Of a DNA stretch of 64,000 nt, positions 51,601-62,282 are shown piece by piece. The notes under the pieces are model-generated. The model saw only the letters and a program-made list of their open reading frames with translations, had not been told where the DNA came from and did not search any database. Made by a program: the position numbers and the translations under genes. The stretch is from positions 8,742,001-8,806,000 of the forward strand of contig OZ059899.1 of assembly GCA_964057225.1 (NCBI GenBank), read 5' to 3'. The first letter of the stretch is position 1, and every line of letters starts with the position of its first letter. Origin of the DNA: Auanema rhodensis. Its lineage: Eukaryota > Nematoda > Chromadorea > Rhabditida > Rhabditidae.

Positions 51601-53818
51601 GATGTTCGTTATTACTTCTGCTGGCGTTAGCGATGGTGATAGTGTTAGAGATAGAGATCTCCATACTCTTGCCGATTCCCAGATTATTGTAAGAAAAATT
51701 ATTATATTTTTGTTTACTATGCATTGTATACTATAGGTACATTATTTGTATGTTAACTCATCATGTGGAACTTATCCAAGCGATGGATCTGCAAATTCAA
51801 TTGCTCGTTTGGCTTACACAACTGAGGGTAATGTGGCGTTCTTGGATGCAAATGGCATTGGTGATGTACGTTTTGAAAATAATTCTTTAAGTTATTATTT
51901 CATTTCAGTTCTTTATCAAATATCTTCCAACAAGATTCGATGCTAGTACAATCTTATATCCAAGCTATCCTAAGTACCAATGTACTAGTTCCAATCCATC
52001 TCTTATAACGGTTGACTTTAACACATCAGCTATTTACATTTTTGTTTCTGGGGAATTTGGAAATGTTGGAGCAGTGAGCCCACAAAAACGTATATTTCAA
52101 ACGTTAATGTGATAATATTTAAAATTATATTTTAGATAATATTAAACCAGATATTATTGTGTCTAATGGTATTACAAGAATATATCGTATCATTCCAACA
52201 GCAGACAGTTCACCAGGCGGAGTTTGGAAAATTAGTGTATGTATTGAATTATAATACGAAATGATGTGATTTGTGCTTTAGTTCAGCACTCCTGGAAATT
52301 GCTATGTAGCCATATATACCCAAGGTGGAGCTTCTACATATCCATTGTATGCTGTAGCTCCTCCTTCAAATCCTACAGGATCTCGTCAGGATGGAACTAA
52401 ACATAGTCCTTTCTCAGGAGGTTGAACACATTCAGAAATTTCAAAAAATGCATTGTTATTGACTTACAGAAACAAATGTTGTGACAGCTCATCTTAAAGG
52501 ATCCGAAGGTCATCATGGACGTCTTACGTATGCTCAAATTGTAGATTCAACAACAGGAGCGGTAAACATGATTGTTATAATTAAATACTAAACTTCCAAA
52601 CAATTCAAGGAAATTCTGAGCTCTGAGCTCTATATTAGACAAGGATGTTCTTATGAATATGTGTCAGATCCATTTACTTGTGATTCTAATTTGTTGACTT
52701 TGTTCATTCATGGAATTGATGAAACAAATCAGGCATTCCGTCGCCAATACACCTCTTATTGCATTGGAAACAATAAACCAAGTATGAATATGAAGTATTC
52801 ATTATCGAAACAATACATCTGTTATTTTAGGTCCTGCAACTCCTCCCGTAGTATATTCAACCACATCAATGACACTAAGTACTACTACTTTGTCAACAAC
52901 ATCAACACAAGCACCTGTTTGTTCTTACAATCTCCATCACAATATAGAAAATACTAATTTAGACAACATCAATACCTATTTATGATGTGAAAGCTGATAT
53001 TGTTTTCATTGTTGATGAATCAGCATCAGCAGCAAACACTTATGATACTGTAACGATTTAAATATTTGCAATACCGTAAAATTATTTTTTGAATTTTCAG
53101 TTACACAATTTCATCAAAACATTAATGGCTCCATATAATCTTGCATTCAATAATACTCGAGTTGCTTTTATACCTGTAACTGGAGTAAAGAATAGACAGG
53201 TATTGTTGAAATCTTCAAAACTATTGAATATGATTTTTTTAGGTGATTGCCTACTATTTCGGTGATACTAATAGCCAATCGGCTCTTAGTAATCATGTGG
53301 ATGCGTTACATCAATTCGGAAAATATAATCAGCCGGGACAATATTTACAAAAGTATACCAATATTCAGTATTTAGAATAATATTAAATACGCAACATGTT
53401 TAGCGCCTTGGATTTAGCAACAAGAAAAGAATTCTATGCAACTGGATATCGTACTACAATTACAAATCATCTTATTGTATATGTTACATCTACATCTTCA
53501 TTCAGTGATAATCCATCAACTGATCAAATTCGTGCTAATAAGACATATGGAGTTATTACAGTAGGATTTGGAGGAAACTTAGATGCGAACAGCCTTGCTG
53601 TAAGCTATTCTTGTTCATCGCTTCATTCTATTTTTTAATATACAGACTATTGCTGGAGATAAGCGGTGTGTCTTCGCAACCAACAATGTCGATGAATTGA
53701 ACAACAGCATTAAAGATTCAGTTCAACAACTGATTTTCAGTGCTAAGTAAGATATATTAAACATTCAAAATCTTTAATTTTTTATTATTTCAGTTCTAAC
53801 GGTGGAATATATTGCTAG
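43947..53818 (+). CDS. Giant secreted EGF/VWA/C-type-lectin protein, IRG-7-like (about 2,170 aa)
   Basis: Colinear paralogue of the divergent minus-strand gene. Signal peptide MRLFWLAVLWAVAFA; a furin-type RSKRS site at about 44.20 kb. Order: N-terminal beta-rich module (44.48-45.35), EGF pair 1 (45.76-46.04; WTGPNCNKIVCFNGG), VWA-like 1 (46.08-47.0), EGF pair 2 (47.95-48.18), VWA-like 2 (48.23-49.0), C-type lectin domain (49.50-50.03; starts CDDGWTQYNTFCYYF, ends DACSDEKFYLCEKP), EGF pair 3 (50.84-51.06), VWA-like 3 (51.1-51.96), short Ser/Thr linker (52.83-52.92), and VWA 4 from 52.97 kb with the metal motif VDESASA. The last codons read SNGGIYC with stop at 53816-53818. Only VWA 4 keeps D-x-S-x-S. 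The lectin domain has WYWDRPDG but no classic WND, so calcium-dependent sugar binding is uncertain. Exon count is about 50; total length is an estimate from my translation. Confidence 0.87.
45654..45678. repeat. (AT)n microsatellite in an intron
   Basis: About 25 bases of AT alternation in the 0.36 kb intron at about 45.35-45.71 kb of the plus-strand VWA/EGF gene. This is one of the few introns in that gene longer than about 60 bases. Confidence 0.85.
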
Positions 53819-53854
53819 ACAAATGTAAAGATAATGTGTTTATTTTAAATTTAT

Positions 53855-53869
53855 AATAAAAATTTTATT
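53855..53869. terminator. Palindromic bidirectional poly(A) element
   Basis: AATAAAAATTTTATT is a 7-base inverted repeat with one central base. It presents AATAAA on the plus strand (53855-53860, 37 bases after the stop of the VWA/EGF gene) and on the minus strand (53869-53864, 43 bases after the stop of the BTB gene). The whole gap between the two stops is only 93 bases, so both transcripts probably end here. An alternative minus-strand AATAAA overlaps the BTB stop itself at 53916-53911. Confidence 0.6.
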
Positions 53870-53911
53870 CGTTAAGCTTATTTCATTTAAAATTACTTGA
53901 AATTTTCATTT

Positions 53912-55599
53912 TTATTCTGAAGAGTTCGGACGAAAATGATCAATACAGTAAACTCCTCTCGAACTTCGTTGAAGATGTTGCAATCTTGCCTGAAAACTTG
54001 TAATATTCAAGCAGGTGTAGAGTTTATAAGAATTAAATAGAAATATATAAGATACATAAGCTGAACTTCTGAAAATCCTCTGACTTCGATGTAAACGATC
54101 ATGTAGATCAGTACGATTGTGACTTCGCTACAAATCTATGATTTACTTTACGTTCAAACATTGTGCACATACAGTATTATCGCCATATTCACGTATAAAT
54201 TCTTTAAAGTATAAACGAATTATCAGAGCTGAAGCAGTGTTTTCAAGCCTTGATAGACTTAAATCTCGAGCAACTAGTAGCCATTCTAAAATAATTCTTA
54301 GTTCAGAATGTTCCTAAATTCATTTTTGTTTTCTAATAATTTATAAATTGATTACCTTGTACAATTGCTCACAAGCCATTTTCTCAATTGCTTGTTTAAA
54401 TTCTTTTCGGTTTATTACGTCCACTTGTTCGGAAAGAACTAATATTTCTGTAGTTAACTGGTATGTTAATTTGCTCGGAGGTAAAAACGTTCCTGTCATA
54501 GCAAATGTAACAACCTATAAATAGAAATATGTTGAATGTATACTAAGAACAGTGTTAAAACTGTAGTTAAAGCTGGTAATGAAGTATCTAATTCTATTTC
54601 ATCCCGTATCAATGCGTTAGATATTAATTTTTTTCTGAAAAAAGAGGAGCACAGATAAAGAGCTTCACGAGATGCTGGGTATTCTCTACTATCACGTAAT
54701 GTTTTAATACAAAAATCATGTCTTTTTCTAAATATTCATGTCATGTAAACAAAATTAAATTGAATCGTACTTGTCTGTTAAAGCAGTGAAACGGAAGTCT
54801 AATTGGTTTGAAGTTAATGGACATGCTAACGACCAAGATCCAATTAAAAATTGGGATTTCAGTAAGAAAAGTGTAGCTGTTATATGACATTTGAGCCCTG
54901 TTCGCACAAATAAACTATATTATTACTATATTATCTTATTATGCTAACCATTATATATATCGGCACTGAAAATAGATTTCAAAGTTAATCCTAACGACGA
55001 ATCATTTGGCACCGTAAAGCCTGTGAACTCTTCTGGATTACTATCACTTGAGCAATAAGGTTCAGCAGTAAGAATGGCTGTAAAATAAGTTTGTTTGGAT
55101 ATAAAAACTATATGAAACTTCGCGATTCAGAATCTTTAACGCGTAATTCAAAATTACACCTCAAAGCATAATGATTTCTAATAGCTAAAGAAGACAAACT
55201 GGGTTCTAAGCTAAGCTAAAATATTATTTTTGTTGTAAAGAAAGAATCAAGATGTAATTTTACTTGAACATTACTGCTTCTGGTATCGGGAGGTTGATAT
55301 ATAAAATTAATTGAGTTATCACGAACAATAGATAATCTCCTAAATTTTTGCATATTTAACACTGATAAGTTAATATAACCATTCGTATGAAGTAGCATCG
55401 TATATTGTTGTAAATTGAACAGCATCTGATGTCCATGGACTGAAGAGAATAACAAAAAATAATTTAAAATATTAGATAATAATAATCATTGAAATTTTAG
55501 AAATTCTATAGATGCTCTAAATTATTCAATTTACTTTCTTGTTGGTAATATATCTAAATCCCAATTCTTAACAAAACTAATCGTTGATTCAGATTTCAT
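53912..55599 (-). CDS. BTB/POZ-domain protein, possibly with a MATH-like N-terminal half (389 aa)
   Basis: Eleven exons join in frame to 1,170 bases: 55535-55599, 55380-55439, 55264-55339, 55119-55215, 54949-55077, 54771-54897, 54562-54727, 54356-54514, 54173-54313, 54056-54127, 53912-53989. The central part matches a BTB fold in order: DFCIKTLRDSREYPASREAL, then LYLCSSFFRKKL, EIELD, VVTFAMTGTFLPPSKLTYQL, ILVLSEQVDVINRKEFKQAI. The next 45 residues (ELRIILEWLLVARDLSLSRL) are helical like a BACK region, and the tail is Arg/Ser/His-rich. The first 190 residues are beta-rich (WRLSIVRD, FELRVKD) and could be a MATH-type domain, making it a cullin-3 substrate adaptor; that is inferred. The BTB call rests on pattern only. 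Confidence 0.75.
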
Positions 55600-57523
55600 A
55601 GTAGACTTCTATCACCAATGAAGACAATAAAAATAATTTTTTTCACGTTTCTTACGTGATTCACGTAAGAAGAAGTCTCTTTCGAATGTTCTTGAACGGT
55701 TGTTTGAATCGTGTCTGAAAGAATCGTATATTTTGAAAAAAAAAATGTTTTTGTTTTGTTCAAACATGTAAATAAGTTGAAACCAACTCTTTTCATTTAT
55801 TTTCTAAAACTAAAACCAGCAAATATATGTAAATAATAAATAAAAACTATTCAGTTGGTGTAGATGAATAATAATAAAAATATAATCTGGATATACAAAT
55901 ATATAAATTAATATTTTAAGCAAAAATTATAAAAATATGGTTTTTATTCAAGAAATTTATCAAATATTAAATTTATTTTGATTTTTACCTATTCAAATTT
56001 CTATATATTCTTTGAAATACTTAAATATCTGCTATTTTTGACATTCAATATCATCTTTGCAAAAATGATGCCTTCTCTGTCGTCATCACTTTTGTCGTCA
56101 TAGTCAGTTGTTGCGTTCGAATTTGCAAGCATTGCTTAACAATCTCATTATTCAAATATTTTAAGTTTAACCATGCTAACGTTGTAGCTTGAAGTTTGAT
56201 TAATGCTGGTAGTTTGGATTGAAGAGGATTATAAACACAAACACAATGTGACTGTTGCTATAGCCCATACTATTATATTTTATTTTTGTTGAAACAACTT
56301 TTATTGTTTCACTTAGTTTTTCACATTACAATTTACCAGGATGTTTCTGTCACTAAACTCTTGAACTTTGTTTTTTTTTATTTCAAATAAAATTACAACG
56401 AGTTTTTGCTGTTTATAATGAAACTTTTGGCCTGGATCTTTTGAAAGATAACATAATAAATCTTCTACGAGGAAATAAACGTTGCAACTTCATGTCAACA
56501 AAGTATATTTTAGTTAGTAAACTATTAGAAAAAATTATTTTTCGCTTGTTCTCACTTTTTTTTTGATTCACTAACGACAACATGTAGAAATGTATAGTAG
56601 TGCAAACAGACTAGCAAACGTTGCTCATGTAATCTAGCTCTGTCAATCTCTTATCATTTGCAATGATTTTCATATCGCCATATCAGCCCCCATTAGCAAA
56701 TTTATAAATTCTATATAAAATTTGTTGTTAAAAAGACAATGTTATATTTAAACAAATTGAACTACAGAAGGTTTCAGAGGAAAGCAGAAGAACAGCTGGC
56801 CAACTCAGATAAGTATGATTTGACGTCATTCCCACCTACGCTTTACATTCTCCCTTCAGGGTGTATCGAAGCCATGAAGTTTTAACCAGCAAAATGAGTA
56901 AATGAAGATCTCCTTATCTTAGGAAACAAAAAACCTTTGCAACTTGAAATACGATGTGCAATGAATTCTATTATTTTTTGTTTTACAATGTTCTAGTCTA
57001 AAAGAAAAAAAACGATATGGAAGGCAAGTAATTTATTAAGCCTCATAACGGCTACCCATACGCTAAGTCTATGTACAAATATTATTCAGTACATTAAATT
57101 GAAGAAACAAAAGCTTGAACATTAACATAAGTCATATATGTATGAAAAGCAAAAACAATACTAAGCACACATAACTCTAAGCATATCGAATGCATCATTA
57201 ATCAATTATCAATTCAGCATATATTCGAATGAAAAAGAAGAAAAACTACAAGTGTTCGTGTGAAAGTGCCACAAAAATCAGACAAAGATATATATTTGCT
57301 TTTTAAATTTTAATTATTACAATATCAACTTACTTATATATTAATATATATTGTAAATTTAATTGTCTTTATACTATTAAGATGATATAGTATATATCAA
57401 TAAACTGTATTACAGTAACTATATTTATATTAACTAATTTATATATATATATATTAATGTATATATAATATATTCTATTAGCTGCATTTTTTTGATTGGA
57501 AACAGACATATACTATACATCAA
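55600..57523. other. Intergenic: upstream of the BTB gene, downstream of the PRKX gene
   Basis: No coding exon seen. It holds a palindrome at 55649-55671 close to the BTB start, a consensus CRE (TGACGTCA) at 56821-56828, and AT-rich DNA near 57.3-57.5 kb that should include the 3' untranslated region of the PRKX-type kinase gene. Confidence 0.5.
55649..55671. promoter_or_regulatory. Perfect 11-bp inverted repeat upstream of the BTB gene
   Basis: TTCTTACGTGA, one T, then TCACGTAAGAA. The palindrome ends 50 bases upstream of the BTB ATG (55599) on its 5' side. A further half-like CACGT lies between them at 55644-55648. It may be a binding site for a dimeric factor (each arm contains TTACGTGA, resembling bZIP/PAR or bHLH-PAS half sites) or a hairpin in the 5' leader. 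Confidence 0.5.
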
Positions 57524-58945
57524 CTACCAGTTGGCAAACAGGTCCCTTTCTCTTTGAGGTACTACTGGTCCTGGATCAACATTCTCATCATATGTATCGA
57601 AGTTGCCAGTATCCCCAGCATGATAAAGCGTCGGAACAATGGGAGGCTGCAAATCAAAGATGTATGTATGTTAGATGACATCATGACAAATTAAATATTT
57701 ATCTTTTGACTTCTTTTTCTTGTTCGTCAAGAAAGAAAGAAAAAGAGAGAGAGAGAGAGAGAGAGAATTTCTTACCTCTAGACGCATTTCATAGAGATCT
57801 TTCCAATTTATTTTCTGGAACCACTTGTGTTCCATTACGTCACGAGCACCATTTTTCATAGCTCCAATGCGTTGTGTACGATCAACTACCAATAACTTCT
57901 TAACCAAATCCCTAAAAAGAGTTATATTCAATGATTATTATTATGAAAAATGGCAAATATTACTTTGCGATCAGGTTAAAACTGCGAGGAAACTTCAATT
58001 TATGTTCAACAATTCTATCATAAATTTCTGATGTATTTTTTCCTCTGAAAGGTGGACGACCAGCCATCATTTCATATATGAGAACACCTAATGCCCACCT
58101 TAAAAATGTATTTTTCTTTAAAATAATATTTAAAATCTATATTATACCAATCAACTGCTTTATTATGTCCTTTATTTGATAAAGATTCTGGTGCTAAATA
58201 TTCAGGTGTACCACATAGTGTATATGTCCTGTCTTTGAGTTCTTTGGCAAAGCCAAAATCAGCCATTTTTATATGACCTTCCTTTGTTAACATGAGATTC
58301 TCAGGTTTCAGATCACGATAAACCTATAATAAGTTAATTTTTAATTTAAAAAAAATAAATTATATGTATATTATAATAAATTATTTTCTTAAAACATACT
58401 ATATTTTTTGAATGAATATAATCGAGAGCAGACACAATTTCAGCAGCATAAAATCTACTCATTGAATTTGAAAAAACTCTTGAAGCTCTAAGATAGCTGA
58501 ATAATTCTCCTCCGGGAACAAATTCCATGATCATATACAAATTTCTATCATCAGTATCAGTAGAAAATCTGTAGAATAGACAAAATATAAATAATTGATT
58601 TGCTTAAGCATTTTCTAGTTCTTACAGTTGTACAATAAATGGGTGATTAAGCTGGTTCAAGACTTGTTTTTCACTGTGAACATGCTGAACTTGACGAGTT
58701 CGAACCACCTGAAGAAGTGTAAATGTAAATTGTAATGTAAATTTCATATATGTATATATATTCTAATATTATTATTATATTCTAAAGTATTCGTTTTCAG
58801 ATTTTCTAGTTTTGTTCATAACTTTTTGTTTTCTTTTCGCTTGAAGTGTTATGAGGTACGTTTTATAAATTTTTAGCATGTGACTCATTTATTTTTATTT
58901 GTTTTGTATTTAAATTTATAAACAACAACGTTTTATTTTATATTG

Positions 58946-58981
<36 letters not shown>

Positions 58982-61900
58982 GAAGAACTTACTTTATGCA
59001 TATTTAAGATTTTCAAGGCAAAATGCTGGCCATTTTCACGGTGACGAGCAAGTTCAACTCGTCCAAACGTACCCGTACCTAAAAATAGAAAAATCGAAAT
59101 TACATTTTTACGAGAGAAAAGGATTGTGAGATTACTTTAACATTAGTTTGAGGTTTAGAATTAAGTCAAAATGTTGAGAGTTTCTATCTTTTTTTCTTTT
59201 CAAAACGTAGTACATTGTATATTTTCTATTTATATATTTGTTCAATTTTCCAAATTTTCTTTTGAAAAATATGACATTCATTTCTTTCTGATCGATTATG
59301 AACACAAAAATACTAAATAGTTGAAAGAAAATTATCTATAATATTCACATATTGTTTGTTCTTTTTGCTCTAACTTTTTAAACGTTTTTCTATAGTTAAA
59401 GACTGTTTCAGCAGAAAAGCAAGATGGAATATCAATTTAAATAGCCTATTTAGTTTCTCTCTTCGAAATTGCTTTGGGTTTTCGGAAGATTCAGTGAAAA
59501 GAACAAGCTGTTTTAGAGTTTTTTAATTGCTTTAGGTAATAGAGATAAACCACGAGGTTATTCTTCTATGTGATCCCATTTCTTTGCATTTCTCTTCTAT
59601 TTAGATCATTTGGGGGAATTACTTCTCATATCAGAGGAACGCCGTGTTACACCACGTAAGCTTCAAAGTTAAGTTGCTCCCTCTCGCTCTCTCATTGAAC
59701 CACCTCCTTCTGTCGCTTATAACCTCACACATAAGAGAGAACTCTCTCATTTTCTCTTATGACTAGAATTAGGCCACTAATTCATCGAACTTTTAAGTGA
59801 TTTATTGTTCAAAGTTGTTTCGCACTAAAGTAGGGATGCAAATGCCACAATACCAAACTAGAGAGCATTTCCAGCAGATTAAACTTTTTAAGTTCAAAGT
59901 GTGTAGTGTATACGAGTTAAGTATTAGGGTTCAAGTTTAGCTGTATAGTTGGTCTAACAAGTGCAAATAGTTTTTACTTTATATCAATCTATTTTGAGCT
60001 TGGCAGCGACATTAGCCAAAGAAAAGTCAAACTTTTCATGACATTATACACTAGGGAGTTATAAAATATCGTTTGGTCACATATTATTCCTTGTTCTTTT
60101 TTTTAAAGAGTGAACAAAAAAAAACAAAAACTAAGTAACTTTCTGAAAAAAAAGTTAAAAACCTAACTATTAGTAAAATTATTTTTTTTATTATGTGTAT
60201 ACTTTAGTAAGAATAATAGAAGGCAAGTTGGCAAAATATTCTTCAACAACAAACTTCATCGATTCATTGAAATATTTGAAAAATCTAATTCCCTTCTTAA
60301 CGGATTCTAGTCGTAGTCTAATCTAACCTACGCAAAACGAACAAATCATTCTTGAATATAGAAACTTATCCAGTACTACAAACATTTCAAAATTCTAATA
60401 AAATCAAAATAATATAATGAATATGATTAAGAGAAAAACTCATTTCAAAGTACTTTAATTCATCTTAAGTATGATTACTTTAACATAACTACGTACTTTT
60501 TAGTTTTACGAGTATTATTGTTGGTTGTCGTCGAGACAACACAATCATGTTTTTAGTATTATGAAGTATTCGATATATGTATCTGATTTGAATTCAAATG
60601 TTTTTATGAACTTTTTTTGTTCAAAAAGATTTAAAAAAAAAGATAAAATATATGAATAAGTATCAAATTGTTTTTTTTTCTTGTTTGAAAATCTTATATA
60701 AGAATATGGAAGCTTTGTTAACTTATAAATTTGCTCAAATATTGTATGTCAAAGAGAATATAAATAGAACGAAAGAACTTAGTCAGTGAGGTATGAATCA
60801 AGCATATAGTGTATGATTTACATTACTATAAATAGATTATTTCATATATTTACATAAAAGAAAGAATTTATGAGAAAAAGTATATTTGATATTAATAAGT
60901 TTAAGCAAAATGTTCATAATTAATTGTATTTTTCACTAAGTATATTTACTGAACTCCCACCTTTTTCATGTTCAAAAATGAATTTTATTCTCCTTTTTTT
61001 TTTTTTTAAATGAAAGTGTCTAAGGGAAATTTTCACAAAATAATCTATCTGCTCAAACTAACCGATTGTCACAATTGTTATCAGATCTTTCATCGAAACA
61101 TTCACATGACCGATTGGTTTTGGTGGCTCTTCAACCAATTGGAGTTGACTGGATACAGAGTCTGTCAGCTCGCTTAGTTCGTCTTCCTGTAATATGTTTC
61201 TTGAGAGAAAAAAAAGTTTTTTTTTTATAAGAATCAGTGACTTCTGTTGGAATTTATCAAAAATTCAATGTTAAAACCTTGTGAGTTGAGGGTAGTTTCT
61301 TGGAAAATACTTGAAATGAGAAGTTAGAAAAGCAATACCTTTTCAAATTTTTTTTTCCAACTTTTGACTACCATGCATTAAAAGAAAATGAATAAAGTGT
61401 TTTCTTGGAACGTTTTTCTCAAATATACATTTCAAGAGAAGTTAATTTAGTTTTGTGACACTCTTTTTTTTTCTTTTTTTTTAGGAAATTCAATATATAA
61501 TAATAATAATAAAAGCATCAAAAGAACAAAAGAGTAGTGAAAATTGTTTTTTTTTTTGTTGACAAATTTATATTGAATAAGAAAACAATTTTCGTATTAG
61601 TTCTTTTTCAAAATTGATATATTCTTGAATCAAAATCTTACAAATAAGTATTTGTGTATCGTAAGTGTCTGAATTCTTAAAAATCAACAAAAAAAAAAGA
61701 TTTTCATATTTCATACAGCTAGCTAGTACAGCTTAAGTATTTGATCCTTAAGATTTCAATATCATGATCAGAATTTCCTTGTCGTAATGCATTGATATAT
61801 TAGATTAGAAATCAATGTTCAAGAAAATAAATAGACTCAATGTTCTTTGTTGAATGTCAGCTGTTAGATTGGACGATCTTAACATTCTATCAGCCTTCTA

Positions 61901-62282
61901 ATGCTTACAAATCTTTCCAGGAATAACTTTTTTTGGAAGCATAACAAAAAAATATTTGAAATATTCTCAATAGAAGTTAGAAAATATTAATTTTCTTATA
62001 AAGTATTGTTATGACTATAAAGAAAAGATAAGATAAACTTTTTAAAAAAACATATATATGTGTATATCCTAGTATATAGTAAAGAAACTAAATCTCAAGA
62101 ATCTATATTATGATTTCAATCATAAAAATGTTTTTTGATATACTTACTTGATTATCATTTTCTTTCTGTTTGTTACTATTATTATTAGGATCATAGGTAA
62201 AGGAAGCTGAACATTCTTTTGAGCAATCATCATCATAAGAAGAAGATGAAGCCGATGGAGACGACGGCGAAGCCGACGACAT
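57524..62282 (-). CDS. PRKX / Pka-C3-type AGC serine/threonine kinase (388 aa)
   Basis: Nine exons join in frame to 1,167 bases: 62148-62282, 61063-61186, 58993-59078, 58626-58708, 58400-58568, 58148-58323, 57964-58098, 57776-57911, 57524-57646. A Ser/Asp-rich N-terminus of about 70 residues precedes the kinase. Glycine loop [15 protein letters not shown]-type lysine in FALKILN, hinge [15 protein letters not shown] region [20 protein letters not shown], activation loop threonine in [12 protein letters not shown]. The C-tail [20 protein letters not shown] follows PRKX rather than classical PKA-C, whose homologue in C. elegans is kin-1. It ends DLFANW, an FxxW variant of the FxxF hydrophobic motif that docks in the PIF pocket. 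The C. elegans counterpart is, from memory, F47F2.1. A TTTATTTCAG acceptor ends 8 bases before the ATG, suggesting a spliced leader or 5' untranslated intron. Confidence 0.93.
57746..57767. repeat. (GA)n repeat in a kinase-gene intron
   Basis: About eleven GA units sit close to the donor side of the last intron of the PRKX-type gene; on the coding strand this is a (TC)n pyrimidine run. Confidence 0.85.
58949..58979. repeat. (AT)n microsatellite
   Basis: About 31 bases of AT alternation in the intron between the glycine-loop exon (58993-59078) and the next exon (58626-58708) of the kinase gene. Confidence 0.9.
59079..61062 (-). other. Long second intron of the PRKX-type gene
   Basis: Two kilobases between the N-terminal exon and the glycine-loop exon, much longer than most of the gene's introns. 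A GC-richer patch at about 59620-59770 (with ACGCCGTGTTACACCACG) could be an enhancer or internal promoter. No exon with a usable ATG and an in-phase donor was found. Confidence 0.45.

Noticed and set aside
55216-55455. 79-codon frame read as part of the BTB gene without splicing
   Set aside because: It needs frame breaks with its neighbours. Splitting it with a short 40-base intron (55340-55379) gives a chain in which all eleven exons join in frame.
57524-62282. Classical PKA catalytic subunit (kin-1)
   Set aside because: The C-tail ([16 protein letters not shown]) and the N-terminal region fit PRKX/Pka-C3 better than PKA-C, which ends in FxxF with a different tail.
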